Positions 9,944-10,703 of a stretch of DNA of 10,703 nt are shown one piece after another (the first letter of the stretch is position 1; each line of letters begins with the position of its first letter). The position numbers and the translations under genes are program-made. The DNA is from Baffinella frigidus (taxonomy: Eukaryota; Cryptophyceae; Cryptomonadales; Baffinellaceae), in contig MU646884.1 of the NCBI GenBank assembly GCA_026770585.1, positions 68,882 to 79,584 on the forward strand, written 5' to 3'. The notes below the pieces were generated by a model. It saw nothing but the letters and a program-made list of their open reading frames with translations. It had not been told where the DNA came from and searched no databases.

Positions 9944-10555
9944 AACATGTAAATTACCTGGAGCGCTTTGTCCTCGGACGCGAGGCGGGCGTGCTTCTCC
10001 GCAAACGATCGCTCTGCTGATGACAGCTCTTCCTCTTTGTCTGCCACCCGCGCCTGTTTCGGGTTTGGGGGTTGGGGATTCAGGAATCGGGATCCGGGTT
10101 TTGGGGATTTCGAGATTCGGGTTTCACGATTCGGGATTCGGATTTCGGGATCCGGGATTCGGATTTTGGGATTCGCTCTGCTGACGACAGCTCTCCCTCT
10201 TTGTCTGCCACCCGCGCCTGTTTCAGGTTTGGGAGTTGGGGGTTGGAATTTGGGGGTTGGGGTTCGGGGTTTGGGGTGTGGGTATGGGTTTGGGGATTCG
10301 GGGTTCGGGATTCGGGGTTCGGGGTTCGGGATTCGGGGTTCGGGATTCGGGGTTCGGGAATCAGGATTCGGGGTTCGGGGTTCGGGAATAAGGATTCGGG
10401 ATTCGGGATTCGGGTATGACCTGCAGCGCAGCAACCGCACTCTCGAGAACCACGCGCCGCTCCTCCCCCACCTGCTTCAGGGTTTCGGGTGAGGGGTTTT
10501 AGGGTTCTAGGGGTTAGGGTTAGGGGTCACTCATAACCTGCTCGACGCGGCGCGC
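135..10555 (-). CDS. Partial multi-exon gene for a long coiled-coil protein (26 proposed exons)
   Basis: Proposed exons on the minus strand, in transcription order: 10555-10538, 10471-10421, 10053-9958, 9450-9418, 9164-9069, 8447-8391, 7971-7933, 7550-7463, 7282-7121, 6963-6830, 6271-6200, 6083-6027, 5830-5768, 5453-5382, 4515-4391, 3121-3010, 2425-2372, 2293-2225, 2113-2066, 1340-1245, 1036-962, 804-778, 698-663, 533-510, 437-378, 185-135. The sum is 1815 nt, a multiple of three, with no stop in the joined frame. The product is rich in E, R, A, L, S and Q with heptad spacing of Leu/Val/Ala, and has almost no Pro, Cys or Trp in the better exons. That is seen directly and indicates coiled coil; the function is unknown (structural, cytoskeletal or tethering roles are only guesses). 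No start codon, stop codon or poly(A) signal was identified, so both ends are open. The weakest exons are numbers 1, 4, 22 and 24. Confidence 0.78.
169..381. repeat. 21-bp direct repeat bounding the intron 186-377
   Basis: An identical 21-mer (CGCGCGCGTTTCGACACCTGC on plus) lies at 169-189 and 361-381. Each copy spans a splice boundary: on minus it reads GCAG|GTGTCGAAACGCGCGCG. The left copy is the acceptor plus the start of exon 26; the right copy is the end of exon 25 plus the donor. Confidence 0.85.
189..350. repeat. 18-bp minisatellite, 9 units
   Basis: The unit is CCACCATAAGTCAACACG with a few substitutions, spaced exactly 18 bp apart (ATAAG at 191, 209, 227 and so on). It fills the intron between exons 25 and 26. 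The period is a multiple of three and one minus-strand frame stays open, so retention would give an in-frame repeated peptide. Confidence 0.9.
378..437 (-). CDS. Exon 25, coiled-coil segment
   Basis: Acceptor CAAATTCAG|TCG and donor GCGGAGCAG|GTGTCG. It has 60 nt (20 residues), phase 0/0, starting SISPRELEAL and ending LGALAEQ. An acceptor at GGAATTGGAG|GCG would give a 36-nt exon in the same phase. The intron behind it starts with the same 17 bases that open exon 26. Confidence 0.6.
510..533 (-). CDS. Exon 24 candidate with a damaged donor
   Basis: It reads ERRETREA after CCTTGAG, a third copy of the exon-21 end. At the place where the other copies have GCG|GTACCG or GCG|GTAACG this copy has GCG|GGAACG, so the GT donor is lost. 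Either the exon is skipped or this junction is not spliced. Reading straight on stays open through 438-509. Confidence 0.3.
663..698 (-). CDS. Exon 23 candidate, 5' part of an exon-25-like unit
   Basis: Acceptor CAAATTCAG|CCG and donor GAGGCG|GTAACG. It has 36 nt, phase 0/0, reading PILLLSPRGFEA. It matches the first parts of exons 18 (PILETSSRGF) and 25 (SISPRELEA). Its hydrophobic, Pro-containing sequence fits poorly in a coiled coil, so it may be a by-product of unit duplication that stays open. Confidence 0.42.
722..747. repeat. Perfect hairpin, 10-bp stem
   Basis: ATTCCCGTAG, loop ACAACG, CTACGGGAAT. It lies inside the short intron 699-777, between branch region and donor. It might bring the splice sites together in the transcript; that is inference. 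Confidence 0.8.
778..804 (-). CDS. Exon 22 candidate, duplicate of the end of exon 21
   Basis: It reads EEQREIREA before a GTACCG donor, 27 nt, phase 0/0, if CGTCGAG|GAG is the acceptor. The acceptor is poor (purine-rich) and several in-frame AGs compete. The sequence is an almost exact repeat of the 3' end of exon 21 together with the intron behind it. Confidence 0.4.
883..910. repeat. Perfect hairpin, 12-bp stem, 4-nt loop
   Basis: GGGAATTGGAGC, loop CGTT, GCTCCAATTCCC. A related 9-bp version lies at 613-632. Both are formed from inverted copies of the GGGAATTGGAGC motif of the intron family. Confidence 0.85.
962..1036 (-). CDS. Exon 21, coiled-coil segment
   Basis: Acceptor TTGGCACAG|GAC and donor GAGGCG|GTACCG. 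It has 75 nt (25 residues), phase 0/0, starting DKSKMEESFREERR and ending QRETREA. The open frame extends upstream to about 1074 (through SEAQGLAQ), so the exon may be longer if another acceptor such as GTGCAG|AT is used, but that would not fit the phase-0 donor of exon 20. This looks like the parent of the repeated units at 778 and 510. Confidence 0.68.
1245..1340 (-). CDS. Exon 20, coiled-coil segment (96 nt)
   Basis: Acceptor GGGTGACAG|GTT and donor GCTCAG|GTTATG. It has 96 nt (32 residues), phase 0/0, starting VSEAERGAEERRAIL and ending ALASTFAQ. Copies of its acceptor boundary, GG(T)TTCGGAAGCGG-like, recur upstream with exon edges at 1447, 1600, 1746 and 1833. The one at 1541-1600 spans about two thirds of the exon but carries a net 5-nt loss. 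Confidence 0.76.
1541..1600 (-). pseudogene. Truncated, frameshifted copy of exon 20 (5' part)
   Basis: It aligns with 1280-1340. It keeps an AG (GCGATAG-like TCGATAG|GTTTCC) and about 60 bases, but has a net 5-nt deletion in the GGAGCGG-rich part, so it cannot replace exon 20 in frame from the same start. Confidence 0.65.
1612..1734 (+). repeat. Dispersed repeat, arm 1 (inverted partner at 5630-5753)
   Basis: About 123 bp match the reverse complement of 5630-5753 at high identity. Matching blocks include CAACCAGCGTCAGCGCC, TACTGTACCCCGTGTCGGCC and CTCCACCTCCTAC at one end. It is intronic in both places and in opposite orientation. Its nature is unknown. Confidence 0.8.
2066..2113 (-). CDS. 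Exon 19, short coiled-coil segment
   Basis: Acceptor TCTGGTGCAG|GAG and donor GACGCG|GTTCCC. It has 48 nt (16 residues), phase 0/0, reading EEEVRASERTRALSDA. The donor and following intron (GTTCCCGCCCC...GGGAATTAGAGC) match the short intron family found after exons 17 and 21-24. Confidence 0.6.
2168..2371. repeat. Diverged duplicate of 330-515
   Basis: The same order as 330-515: remnant of the 18-bp unit (GCCGCCATCAGTCAACACGG), CATCTAAC, CGTGTTTCGACACCTGC, the exon-18/25 body, then the short intron with CCGTACAAAAGGCGCGCTGAGACGAAACC-like sequence (in pieces). The minisatellite has about 2 units here against 9 at 189-350. Confidence 0.78.
2225..2293 (-). CDS. Exon 18, paralogous to exon 25
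   Basis: Acceptor AAATCCAG|CCG and donor GGTGCAG|GTGTCG. It has 69 nt (23 residues), phase 0/0, reading PILETSSRG... and ending LGALAVQ. It is a diverged duplicate of exon 25 (378-437), which ends LGALAEQ. The downstream intron keeps a reduced version of the 18-bp minisatellite. It is less coiled-coil-like than most exons, so it may be a decayed copy that still happens to be open. Confidence 0.5.
2372..2425 (-). CDS. Exon 17, short coiled-coil segment
   Basis: Acceptor CAAACCGCAG|GAG and donor GAGGCG|GTAACC. It has 54 nt (18 residues), phase 0/0, starting EQERTFSAKRF and ending ARETREA. The RETREA|GT end is shared with exons 21, 22 and 24, and the following 78-bp intron belongs to the short intron family of this gene. 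Confidence 0.65.
2429..2720. repeat. 8-bp repeat array, (TTTGGTGT)n
   Basis: About 290 bp of TTTGGTGT with TTTGGGGG/GTGGTGTT variants. It makes long open frames (FGVWCLV type) in more than one frame, which is a by-product of an 8-mer lacking stops. It belongs to the intron between exons 16 and 17. Confidence 0.9.
2721..3000. repeat. Degenerate telomere-like repeats, then (TATAGGG)n
   Basis: 2721-2885 holds diverged TTTAGGG/TTTGGGG/GTGCAGGG units. 2886-2998 is a regular heptamer array alternating TTTAGGG and TATAGGG, with about nine TATAGGG in a row at the right end, stopping 10 bp before the donor of exon 16. Confidence 0.85.
3010..3121 (-). CDS. Exon 16, coiled-coil segment (phase 2 in, 0 out)
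   Basis: Acceptor GGGTTTTTGCAG|G and donor GAGGGG|GTACAT. It has 112 nt: one base plus 37 codons. It begins AREVVLETTFAAREKGLEQS and ends ADEREG. The single first base completes the Arg codon begun by exon 15 across a 1269-bp intron. The ETTFAAREKGLEQSL pattern echoes STSLANLDRSLQ of exon 14. Confidence 0.78.
3156..3195. repeat. 40-bp element with 10-bp inverted ends, copy 1
   Basis: Ends AAGTTGACAG and CCGTCAACTT (9 of 10 paired). The centre TCAGCGCTCGCGGTACA is shared with copy 2 at 3923-3962. Similarity extends left without gaps to 3134, giving a 62-bp pair. Confidence 0.8.
3252..3365. repeat. (TC)n microsatellite with CTCTCTCCT units
   Basis: Pyrimidine-only dinucleotide tract with CG interruptions, then a 7-bp CTCTCTC/CTCTCCT repeat. 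On the sense (minus) strand it is (GA)n, so it does not act as a polypyrimidine tract. The open frames across it (SLSLS or RERER) are composition artefacts. Confidence 0.9.
3437..3645. repeat. Dispersed ~190-bp repeat, copy 1
   Basis: Shares with 8185-8375, in the same orientation and order: CCACTCRGTGG, a GGTYTCGG block, GCACCAGA, CCTTCAAGTTAATT, GGGCAA, CTTTTG.TGA.AGGTCCG, CACCGTGTGG and GAGAATAGT. This copy carries an extra hairpin CATCAAAAGT (3563-3572) / ACTTTTGATG (3586-3595). Confidence 0.75.
3657..3698. repeat. Short CCCTAAA array, reversed orientation
   Basis: Six units of CCCTAAA/CCCTGAA on plus, the opposite orientation to most telomere-like tracts in the window. Confidence 0.85.
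3739..3881. mobile_element. 143-bp MITE-like element with ~56-bp inverted repeats
   Basis: Left arm 3739-3795 and right arm 3826-3881 are imperfect inverted repeats. Both ends read TTATCCGGGGA inward, followed by RACCTA, CTTTC, TTTTCTG, CGAAAATTA and TACACAA in mirrored order. The 30-bp centre is AT-rich and holds TTACTAGTAATATTA. The element is much more AT-rich than its surroundings. No clear target-site duplication is visible (the flanks are CAAGC and AAGGC). It has no coding capacity, so if mobile it is non-autonomous. Confidence 0.82.
3923..3962. repeat. 40-bp element with 10-bp inverted ends, copy 2
   Basis: Ends AAGTTGACAG and CTGTCAACTT, a perfect 10-bp pair. The 62-bp stretch 3901-3962 matches 3134-3195 at about 53 of 62 positions. 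Related GTCAACTT ends occur at 3623, 6476, 6533 and 7065. Confidence 0.8.
4024..4222. mobile_element. ~199-bp fold-back element, intronic
   Basis: Left arm 4024-4087 and right arm 4160-4222 are inverted copies. Sense reading of each outer end is CTGAAATTYC...TRACCTGKCGTGGTAT, with the core ATACCACG at the left edge and CGTGGTAT at the right edge. A related half-element lies at 7974-8036, and the centre TTTCCACGTCCG is also found at 8077-8088. Non-coding; candidate non-autonomous DNA element or introner. Confidence 0.7.
4264..4292 (-). pseudogene. 3'-end copy of exon 15 with a donor
   Basis: CAACGACGCCTCGAT...CCTC.GCGGT matches the left end of exon 15 (4391 onward), including a GTACAG donor next to it. 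It is truncated after about 29 bp. Confidence 0.72.
4391..4515 (-). CDS. Exon 15, coiled-coil segment (phase 0 in, 2 out)
   Basis: Acceptor GTCGGTGCAG|GTG and donor TCGTTCAG|GTACAT. It has 125 nt: 41 codons plus AG. It starts VHARAEARSVEL and ends GDTAEDIEASF. The trailing AG joins G of exon 16 to give an Arg codon. It is flanked by truncated self-copies: the 3' end at 4264-4292 and the 5' end at 4632-4691, with a more diverged one at 4844-4885. Confidence 0.78.
4530..4886. repeat. Tandem ~175-bp duplication (intron plus start of exon 15)
   Basis: Two units, about 4530-4693 and 4700-4886, share TTTTTTTAGCGCGTATAC, AATCGTATAT, GGACGTATAT, CGTATATCAGG and a GTGCAGCTCT exon-15 remnant. The second remnant (4844-4885) is more decayed. 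This shows directly that the duplicated block spans the splice junction. Confidence 0.7.
4632..4691 (-). pseudogene. 5'-end copy of exon 15 with an acceptor
   Basis: Reads VHARAEVRTVEL then HILLADLES, against VHARAEARSVEL and HLLLADLES in exon 15, after a GATGCAG acceptor. The open frame is kept for about 20 codons, then passes into CCTGATATACG intron sequence without a clear donor. Confidence 0.72.
4886..5290. repeat. Telomere-like repeats with two exon-14 end copies
   Basis: TTTGGGGTCTAGGGTGTGG units (4905-4978), then TTTAGGG with TTAAG interruptions to about 5100, then degenerate sequence. A copy of the exon-14 3' end with its GTGCACGCT donor is embedded at 5205-5235. Confidence 0.8.
5205..5235 (-). 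pseudogene. 3'-end copy of exon 14 (first)
   Basis: Reads FDRSLQGTRE before GTGCACGCT; exon 14 has LDRSLQGKRE before GTGCACGCT. It differs at few bases, so the duplication is fairly recent. Confidence 0.72.
5292..5335 (-). pseudogene. 3'-end copy of exon 14 (second)
   Basis: Reads LEHSLEHSLQGKRQ before GTGCTTCTT. It is more diverged, with an internal 12-bp doubling (GAACATTCCCTC / GAACATTCGCTC). Confidence 0.65.
5382..5453 (-). CDS. Exon 14, coiled-coil segment
   Basis: Acceptor TAAGCGCAG|GCA and donor GCGCGAG|GTGCAC. It has 72 nt (24 residues), phase 0/0, starting AVEREAVLSTSLANL and ending LQGKRE. Two truncated copies of its 3' end, each followed by a GTGC donor, lie in the downstream intron at 5292-5320 and 5205-5235. 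Confidence 0.74.
5461..5629. repeat. Degenerate GGTT/TTTGGGG repeat sequence
   Basis: Diverged heptamers such as GGGTTAGGG, GGGGTTGGGGTT and GGGTGTGGGG in the intron between exons 13 and 14. No exon-like segment is seen. Confidence 0.75.
5630..5753 (-). repeat. Dispersed repeat, arm 2 (inverted partner at 1612-1734)
   Basis: This is the reverse-complement copy. It sits immediately downstream of exon 13 inside intron 5454-5767, surrounded by telomere-like repeats. Both copies begin near GAGATTG and end near CACCTCCTAC, which suggests defined ends, that is, a mobile unit. Confidence 0.8.
5768..5830 (-). CDS. Exon 13, coiled-coil segment
   Basis: Acceptor CGTAAACAG|GTA and donor GCCGAG|GTTCGA. 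It has 63 nt (21 residues), phase 0/0, starting VGALEVEEQ and ending LRETEAE. The ETEAE end resembles RETREA of exons 17, 21, 22 and 24. The downstream intron begins directly with the inverted dispersed repeat near 5630-5753. Confidence 0.72.
5838..6024. repeat. Telomere-like repeats in the GC-AG intron
   Basis: TTTAGGG, TTATGGTT and TTTGGGG units, interrupted once by GCATCGCCCCACGCTTTCTTAGGAC (in two halves). The repeat starts two bases after the GC donor of exon 12. Confidence 0.82.
6027..6083 (-). CDS. Exon 12, coiled-coil segment with a GC donor
   Basis: Acceptor CCTGAACAG|GAG. It has 57 nt (19 residues), phase 0/0, starting ERDEEAQRLEE and ending ARQRQ. The coding pattern ends at CGCCAG|GCCACC and then runs into CCCTAAA repeats. 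There is no GT near the end, so a GC-AG intron (5831-6026) is the natural reading. GC donors are known at low frequency in eukaryotes and more often in dinoflagellates. Confidence 0.65.
6090..6190. repeat. TTTCGGG/TTTAGGG repeats
   Basis: About 100 bp of mixed heptamers between exons 11 and 12. Acceptor and donor lie at the very edges, so nearly the whole intron is repeat. Confidence 0.82.
6200..6271 (-). CDS. Exon 11, coiled-coil segment
   Basis: Acceptor CGGGGCCAG|GTG and donor CGGCTG|GTCGAC. It has 72 nt (24 residues), phase 0/0, starting VGETRAAGEREV and ending FAARRL. A second copy of its first 32-33 nt, with a better acceptor (TTTTCAG), lies upstream at 6391-6422 with a 1-nt deletion. 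Splicing to that copy would break the frame. Confidence 0.7.
6272..6829. other. Intron 10-11, mostly unique sequence
   Basis: No exon is needed, since phases match 0/0. It contains the exon-11 partial copy at 6391-6422, GTCAACTT motifs at 6476 and 6533, and a 19-bp GCCTGCCGGCGGGGCTGAC identical to 3406-3424 at 6730. A possible 26-nt reading EVQLSNLA lies at 6500-6525 between AG and GT, but its phase does not fit. Confidence 0.55.
6391..6422 (-). pseudogene. 5'-end copy of exon 11 with a 1-nt deletion
   Basis: 32 bases bounded by TTTTCAG and a GTCCTC donor-like site. Exon 11 has 33 bases over the same stretch. If spliced in as a cassette its length (not a multiple of three) would shift the frame. 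Confidence 0.72.
6830..6963 (-). CDS. Exon 10, coiled-coil segment (phase 1 in, 0 out)
   Basis: Acceptor GGTGCGGCAG|AG and donor GAGCAGCAG|GTTGTG. It has 134 nt: two bases completing a Glu codon with exon 9, then 44 codons. It starts RISAAQAEVAGRRAAL and ends SSRRAALEQQ, with a central VEREREMEARL run typical of coiled coils. A phase-0 acceptor (GCGCAG|GCG, exon end 6943) also exists but would not fit the phase-1 donor of exon 9. Confidence 0.78.
6975..6994. repeat. Perfect hairpin TTTGACCA/TGGTCAAA
   Basis: 8-bp stem with loop CCAT. A third copy of TGGTCAAA follows at about 7000. It lies 12 bp inside intron 9-10, close to the acceptor of exon 10. Confidence 0.75.
7121..7282 (-). CDS. Exon 9, longest coiled-coil exon (phase 1/1)
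   Basis: Acceptor CCCAAAAG|GC and donor GCGGCAG|GTGCGC. It has 162 nt, phase 1 at both ends, about 53 whole codons. It begins VAARKDALQKSVEEV and ends ERVAKAELRAA. This is a strong amphipathic heptad stretch with no Pro. The acceptor ends a telomere-like repeat intron (CCCCAAACCCCCAAAAG), so repeat sequence serves as the polypyrimidine tract. Phase agreement on both sides supports the boundaries. Confidence 0.78.
7288..7455. repeat. Telomere-like array, TTTAGGG/TGTAGGG alternating
   Basis: Fills almost the whole 180-bp phase-1 intron between exons 8 and 9. The G-rich strand is on plus, so the transcript carries CCCTAAA/CCCTACA. Confidence 0.88.
7463..7550 (-). CDS. Exon 8, coiled-coil segment (phase 0 in, phase 1 out)
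   Basis: Acceptor ACGGAGCAG|GAT and donor GAGACCG|GTCACC. It has 88 nt: 29 codons plus one base. It starts DLEASVEEVEARM and ends AAIEDMET. The trailing G joins the GC that opens exon 9 to make a Gly codon, so the odd phase is matched. A longer start at CCGGAG|TGG would also keep phase 0. Confidence 0.75.
7611..7929. repeat. (CACCCTA)n heptamer array
   Basis: About 45 heptamers of CACCCTA, CACCCTG, CACCCCA and a few CACTCTA. All three plus frames are open across it because the heptamer has no stop, giving TLHPTPY-like strings. Orientation is opposite to 7288-7455, so the two arrays form a large imperfect inverted pair around exon 8. Confidence 0.92.
7933..7971 (-). CDS. Exon 7, short coiled-coil segment
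   Basis: Acceptor TGGGAACAG|GTC and donor GTCCAG|GTGCTG. It has 39 nt, phase 0/0, reading VEVERSAVNRTVQ. The dispersed element at 7974-8036 abuts this acceptor directly, so the element supplies the 3' end of the intron. To the left starts the large CACCCTA heptamer array. Confidence 0.55.
7974..8105 (-). mobile_element. Introner-like element forming the 3' end of an intron
   Basis: 7974-8036 matches 4024-4087 almost without gaps (shared CACG.CAG.TC, TGGGAATT.CA, ACGCAAC, TTTCG, AAATG). Similarity resumes around TTCCACGTCCG. Its end abuts the acceptor of exon 7, so its terminal sequence CTGGCGTGGGAACAG supplies the splice acceptor. Confidence 0.6.
8185..8375. repeat. Dispersed ~190-bp repeat, copy 2
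   Basis: Partner of 3437-3645, located in the intron between exons 6 and 7. The conserved GAGAATAGT end lies 16 bp from the donor of exon 6. No exon could be placed between 7972 and 8390. Confidence 0.75.
8391..8447 (-). CDS. Exon 6, coiled-coil segment
   Basis: Acceptor CCTTATCAG|GTG and donor CACTCG|GTCCGC. It has 57 nt, phase 0/0, and encodes 19 residues starting VGRAEAEEL. An alternative donor (CTCTCG|GTCTTG) would shorten it by 15 nt without changing phase. A weak 5'-end match (CAG|GCGGGGCGGGCGC) lies upstream near 8645-8660, in line with the partial-copy pattern of other exons. Confidence 0.6.
8735..8803. repeat. (GGGATT)n hexamer array
   Basis: About 11 units of GGGATT with one GGAATT. 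This hexamer is distinct from the TTTAGGG family. It lies in the intron between exons 5 and 6. Confidence 0.9.
8815..8840 (-). pseudogene. Short 3'-end copy of exon 5
   Basis: Minus strand TCTGGAGCCTGAAGCAG|GTCATCACC against TCCAGCCTGCAG|GTCATCACG in exon 5. The donor is kept. Confidence 0.5.
8884..8940 (-). pseudogene. 3'-half copy of exon 5 with a donor
   Basis: 57 bp matching exon 5 at about 53 positions. It reads ASLAGRRLEVARV then DFSLQ before GTCTAC. It has no acceptor: the copy stops inside GATGCGAGC and passes into CCGAAACCC repeats. Confidence 0.8.
9000..9068. repeat. 14-bp tandem repeat that multiplies the exon-5 donor
   Basis: Unit TGATGACCAAAGCG/CC, about 4 copies, ending in TGATGAC|CTGCAGG. 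On minus each unit begins GTCATCA, the same bases as the donor of exon 5. Confidence 0.82.
9069..9164 (-). CDS. Exon 5, coiled-coil segment (96 nt)
   Basis: Acceptor CAAATGCAG|GAT and donor CTGCAG|GTCATC. It has 96 nt (32 residues), phase 0/0. It starts DEVAVRQGE and ends ARVESSLQ. The donor sequence GTCATCACGCTTTGG is tandemly repeated into the intron (9010-9068). Partial copies of this exon occur at 8815-8840, 8884-8940 and 9303-9353, so its boundaries are each present more than once. Confidence 0.75.
9180..9290. repeat. 22-bp tandem repeat with near-palindromic unit, 5 copies
   Basis: Unit CAGTTAGGGATCCTAACTAATT at 9180, 9202, 9224, 9246 and 9268. AGTTAGG-GATCCTAACT is a near-perfect palindrome, so each unit can fold. 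Confidence 0.88.
9303..9353 (-). pseudogene. 5'-half copy of exon 5 with an acceptor
   Basis: Reads GAVAVRQGGCVALHASLE against DEVAVRQGECVALDASLA, after CTTATCCAG. It ends at a GGATCC that continues into the 22-bp repeat. Confidence 0.76.
9418..9450 (-). CDS. Exon 4 candidate, or 5'-end copy of exon 5
   Basis: Acceptor GAACGCAG|GAG and donor GGCGAC|GTACCT. It has 33 nt, phase 0/0, reading EEVTEASRSGD. The opening EEV resembles DEV of exon 5, and GCCTCGAGGAG resembles the partial exon-5 copy at 9303-9353. It may therefore be a duplicated fragment rather than a used exon. Transcript data would decide. Confidence 0.35.
9459..9512. repeat. (ATTCGGT)n heptamer array
   Basis: Six or seven ATTCGGT units followed by ATTCGGG and ATTAGGG, showing the drift from a telomere-like heptamer. 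Confidence 0.88.
9551..9900. repeat. Duplicated AT-rich intron block
   Basis: AGCACTATACAACC occurs at about 9572, 9790 and 9825. TACAGCCTCCC and CTACAACT follow in the same order at 9590-9620 and 9840-9870. 9778-9842 is itself a tandem pair of a ~36-bp unit. No coding signal apart from the exon-3 fragment at 9714-9768. Confidence 0.75.
9714..9768 (-). pseudogene. 3'-half copy of exon 3 with a lost donor
   Basis: Aligns to the left half of exon 3 (CCTCGGMCGCGAGGCG, TTTCTC.GC.AACGATC). The exon-3 donor CAG|GTAATTTACAT reads CAG|CTAATTTACAT here, so one base change removes the GT while the intron behind it is still recognisable. Confidence 0.72.
9882..9941. repeat. (AT)n microsatellite
   Basis: About 25 AT dinucleotides preceded by ACATACATACAT, 16 bp from the donor of exon 3. 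Confidence 0.92.
9958..10053 (-). CDS. Exon 3, coiled-coil segment (96 nt)
   Basis: Acceptor CCGAAACAG|GCG and donor CTCCAG|GTAATT. It has 96 nt (32 residues), phase 0/0. It begins ARVADKEEEL and ends ASEDKALQ; Ala/Leu/Glu heptads are clear. The length equals exons 5 and 20. A 45-bp copy of its 5' half lies in the upstream intron (10173-10217), and a diverged copy of its 3' half with a broken donor lies downstream (9714-9768). Confidence 0.75.
10058..10172. repeat. GGGATTC/GGGTTTC heptamer-derived sequence, first block
   Basis: Irregular GGGATTCGGATTTC units in the intron between exons 2 and 3. The resulting open frames (GFRDSGFGIRD or NPESRIPNPE) are repeat artefacts. Confidence 0.85.
10173..10217 (-). 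pseudogene. 5'-half copy of exon 3 with an acceptor
   Basis: 45 bp differing from 10009-10053 at two positions. It reads ARVADKEGELSSAER after CTGAAACAG. It then enters the GGGATTC repeat without a donor. The near identity implies a recent duplication. Confidence 0.85.
10218..10416. repeat. GGGATTC/GGGGTTC heptamer array, second block
   Basis: Regular GGGATTC and GGGGTTC alternation from about 10290 to 10410. It begins with the same CTGTTTCRGGTTTGGG that follows exon 3, so the whole block 10009-10075 was copied to 10173-10238. Confidence 0.88.
10421..10471 (-). CDS. Exon 2, coiled-coil segment
   Basis: Acceptor CTGAAGCAG|GTG and donor CTGCAG|GTCATA. It has 51 nt, phase 0 at both ends, and encodes 17 residues starting VGEERRVV and ending AVAALQ. 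The VGE start recurs in exon 11 and a similar VG start in exons 6 and 13. It lies between a GGGATTC heptamer array on the left and a degenerate TTTAGGG stretch on the right. Confidence 0.65.
10538..10555 (-). CDS. Exon 1 of the window (3' end of an exon, weak)
   Basis: The reading ends ...A-R-R-V-E-Q directly before a GTTATG donor (minus strand, at 10536-10537). The acceptor is uncertain: CGGAG|GCG gives only 18 nt, and the exon may start further right. GTTATG is also the donor of the exon at 1245-1340. Several GTTATGAG/GTTATGCG copies lie just upstream, between 10560 and 10632, as part of a tandem repeat, so the boundary is ambiguous. Confidence 0.35.
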
Positions 10556-10703
10556 CTCCGGTACGGGCCTCATAACATGTGTTGGATACGGGGCTCATAA
10601 CATAACATGTGGTGTACATGGGGCGCATAACATGTGCTGGGGTCCTAGCTCTGTCCCAGTTTAACTTGGGCTCATAGATACCCCCCCCCCCCCAATTTCA
10701 CAG
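10556..10703. repeat. ~33-bp CATAACATGT repeat and a C-run at the window edge
   Basis: GGGCCTCATAACATGTG, GGGGCTCATAACATAACATGTG and GGGGCGCATAACATGTG form three units (10564-10640). A 13-14-base C-run lies at 10680-10693. No exon is supported here, although an upstream part of exon 1 could be hidden. Confidence 0.75.

Noticed and set aside
9826-10492. Open frames up to 204 codons on minus and 174 on plus
   Set aside because: Mostly GGGATTC heptamers and (AT)n read through. Only the 96-nt exon-3 part and its short copy carry real coding character.

Overview
This window reads as nuclear DNA of a microbial eukaryote. GC-rich, micro-exon-sized open segments lie in introns built almost entirely of short tandem repeats. 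Many of these are variants of the plant/algal-type telomere heptamer TTTAGGG (TTCAGGG, TGTAGGG, TATAGGG, TTTGGGG). Acceptors are mostly AG|G, donors are heterogeneous and rarely GTAAGT, and one likely donor is GC. By inference these traits fit a dinoflagellate or another TTTAGGG-type alga or alveolate. I cannot name the organism from the sequence alone.

I can support one gene: a partial, minus-strand, many-exon gene running through the whole window (about 10555 down to 135) and probably beyond both ends. I propose 26 exons of 18 to 162 nt, together 1815 nt or about 605 residues. They encode an Ala/Arg/Glu/Leu-rich, heptad-patterned polypeptide, that is, a long coiled coil. No enzymatic domain, signal peptide or membrane segment is visible. 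Most introns are phase 0. The phase-1 and phase-2 junctions match their partners: 7463/7282 joins G|GC, 7121/6963 joins G|AG, and 4391/3121 joins AG|G. This agreement is the strongest internal evidence that the exon chain is real.

Layout from right to left, in transcription order. 10703-9418: exons 1-4 among GGGATTC heptamers, an (AT)n tract and a 33-bp repeat. 9417-7121: exons 5-9 among a 22-bp palindromic repeat, a GGGATT array, two dispersed elements and a large CACCCTA array. 7120-4391: exons 10-15 in telomere-like repeats. 4390-3122: one 1.27-kb intron holding a 143-bp inverted-repeat element, a ~199-bp fold-back element, a pair of 40-bp hairpins and a (TC)n tract. 3121-1: exons 16-26, including a cluster in which a short exon-intron unit has been multiplied, plus an 18-bp minisatellite.

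The most unusual feature is the relation between exons and introns. Many exons have truncated copies of themselves in the flanking introns: the 5' half, with its acceptor, in the upstream intron, and the 3' half, with its donor, in the downstream intron. Together with an intron bounded by a 21-bp direct repeat across the splice site and a short intron family reused several times, this looks like a gene whose introns grow or arise by tandem duplication across splice junctions.
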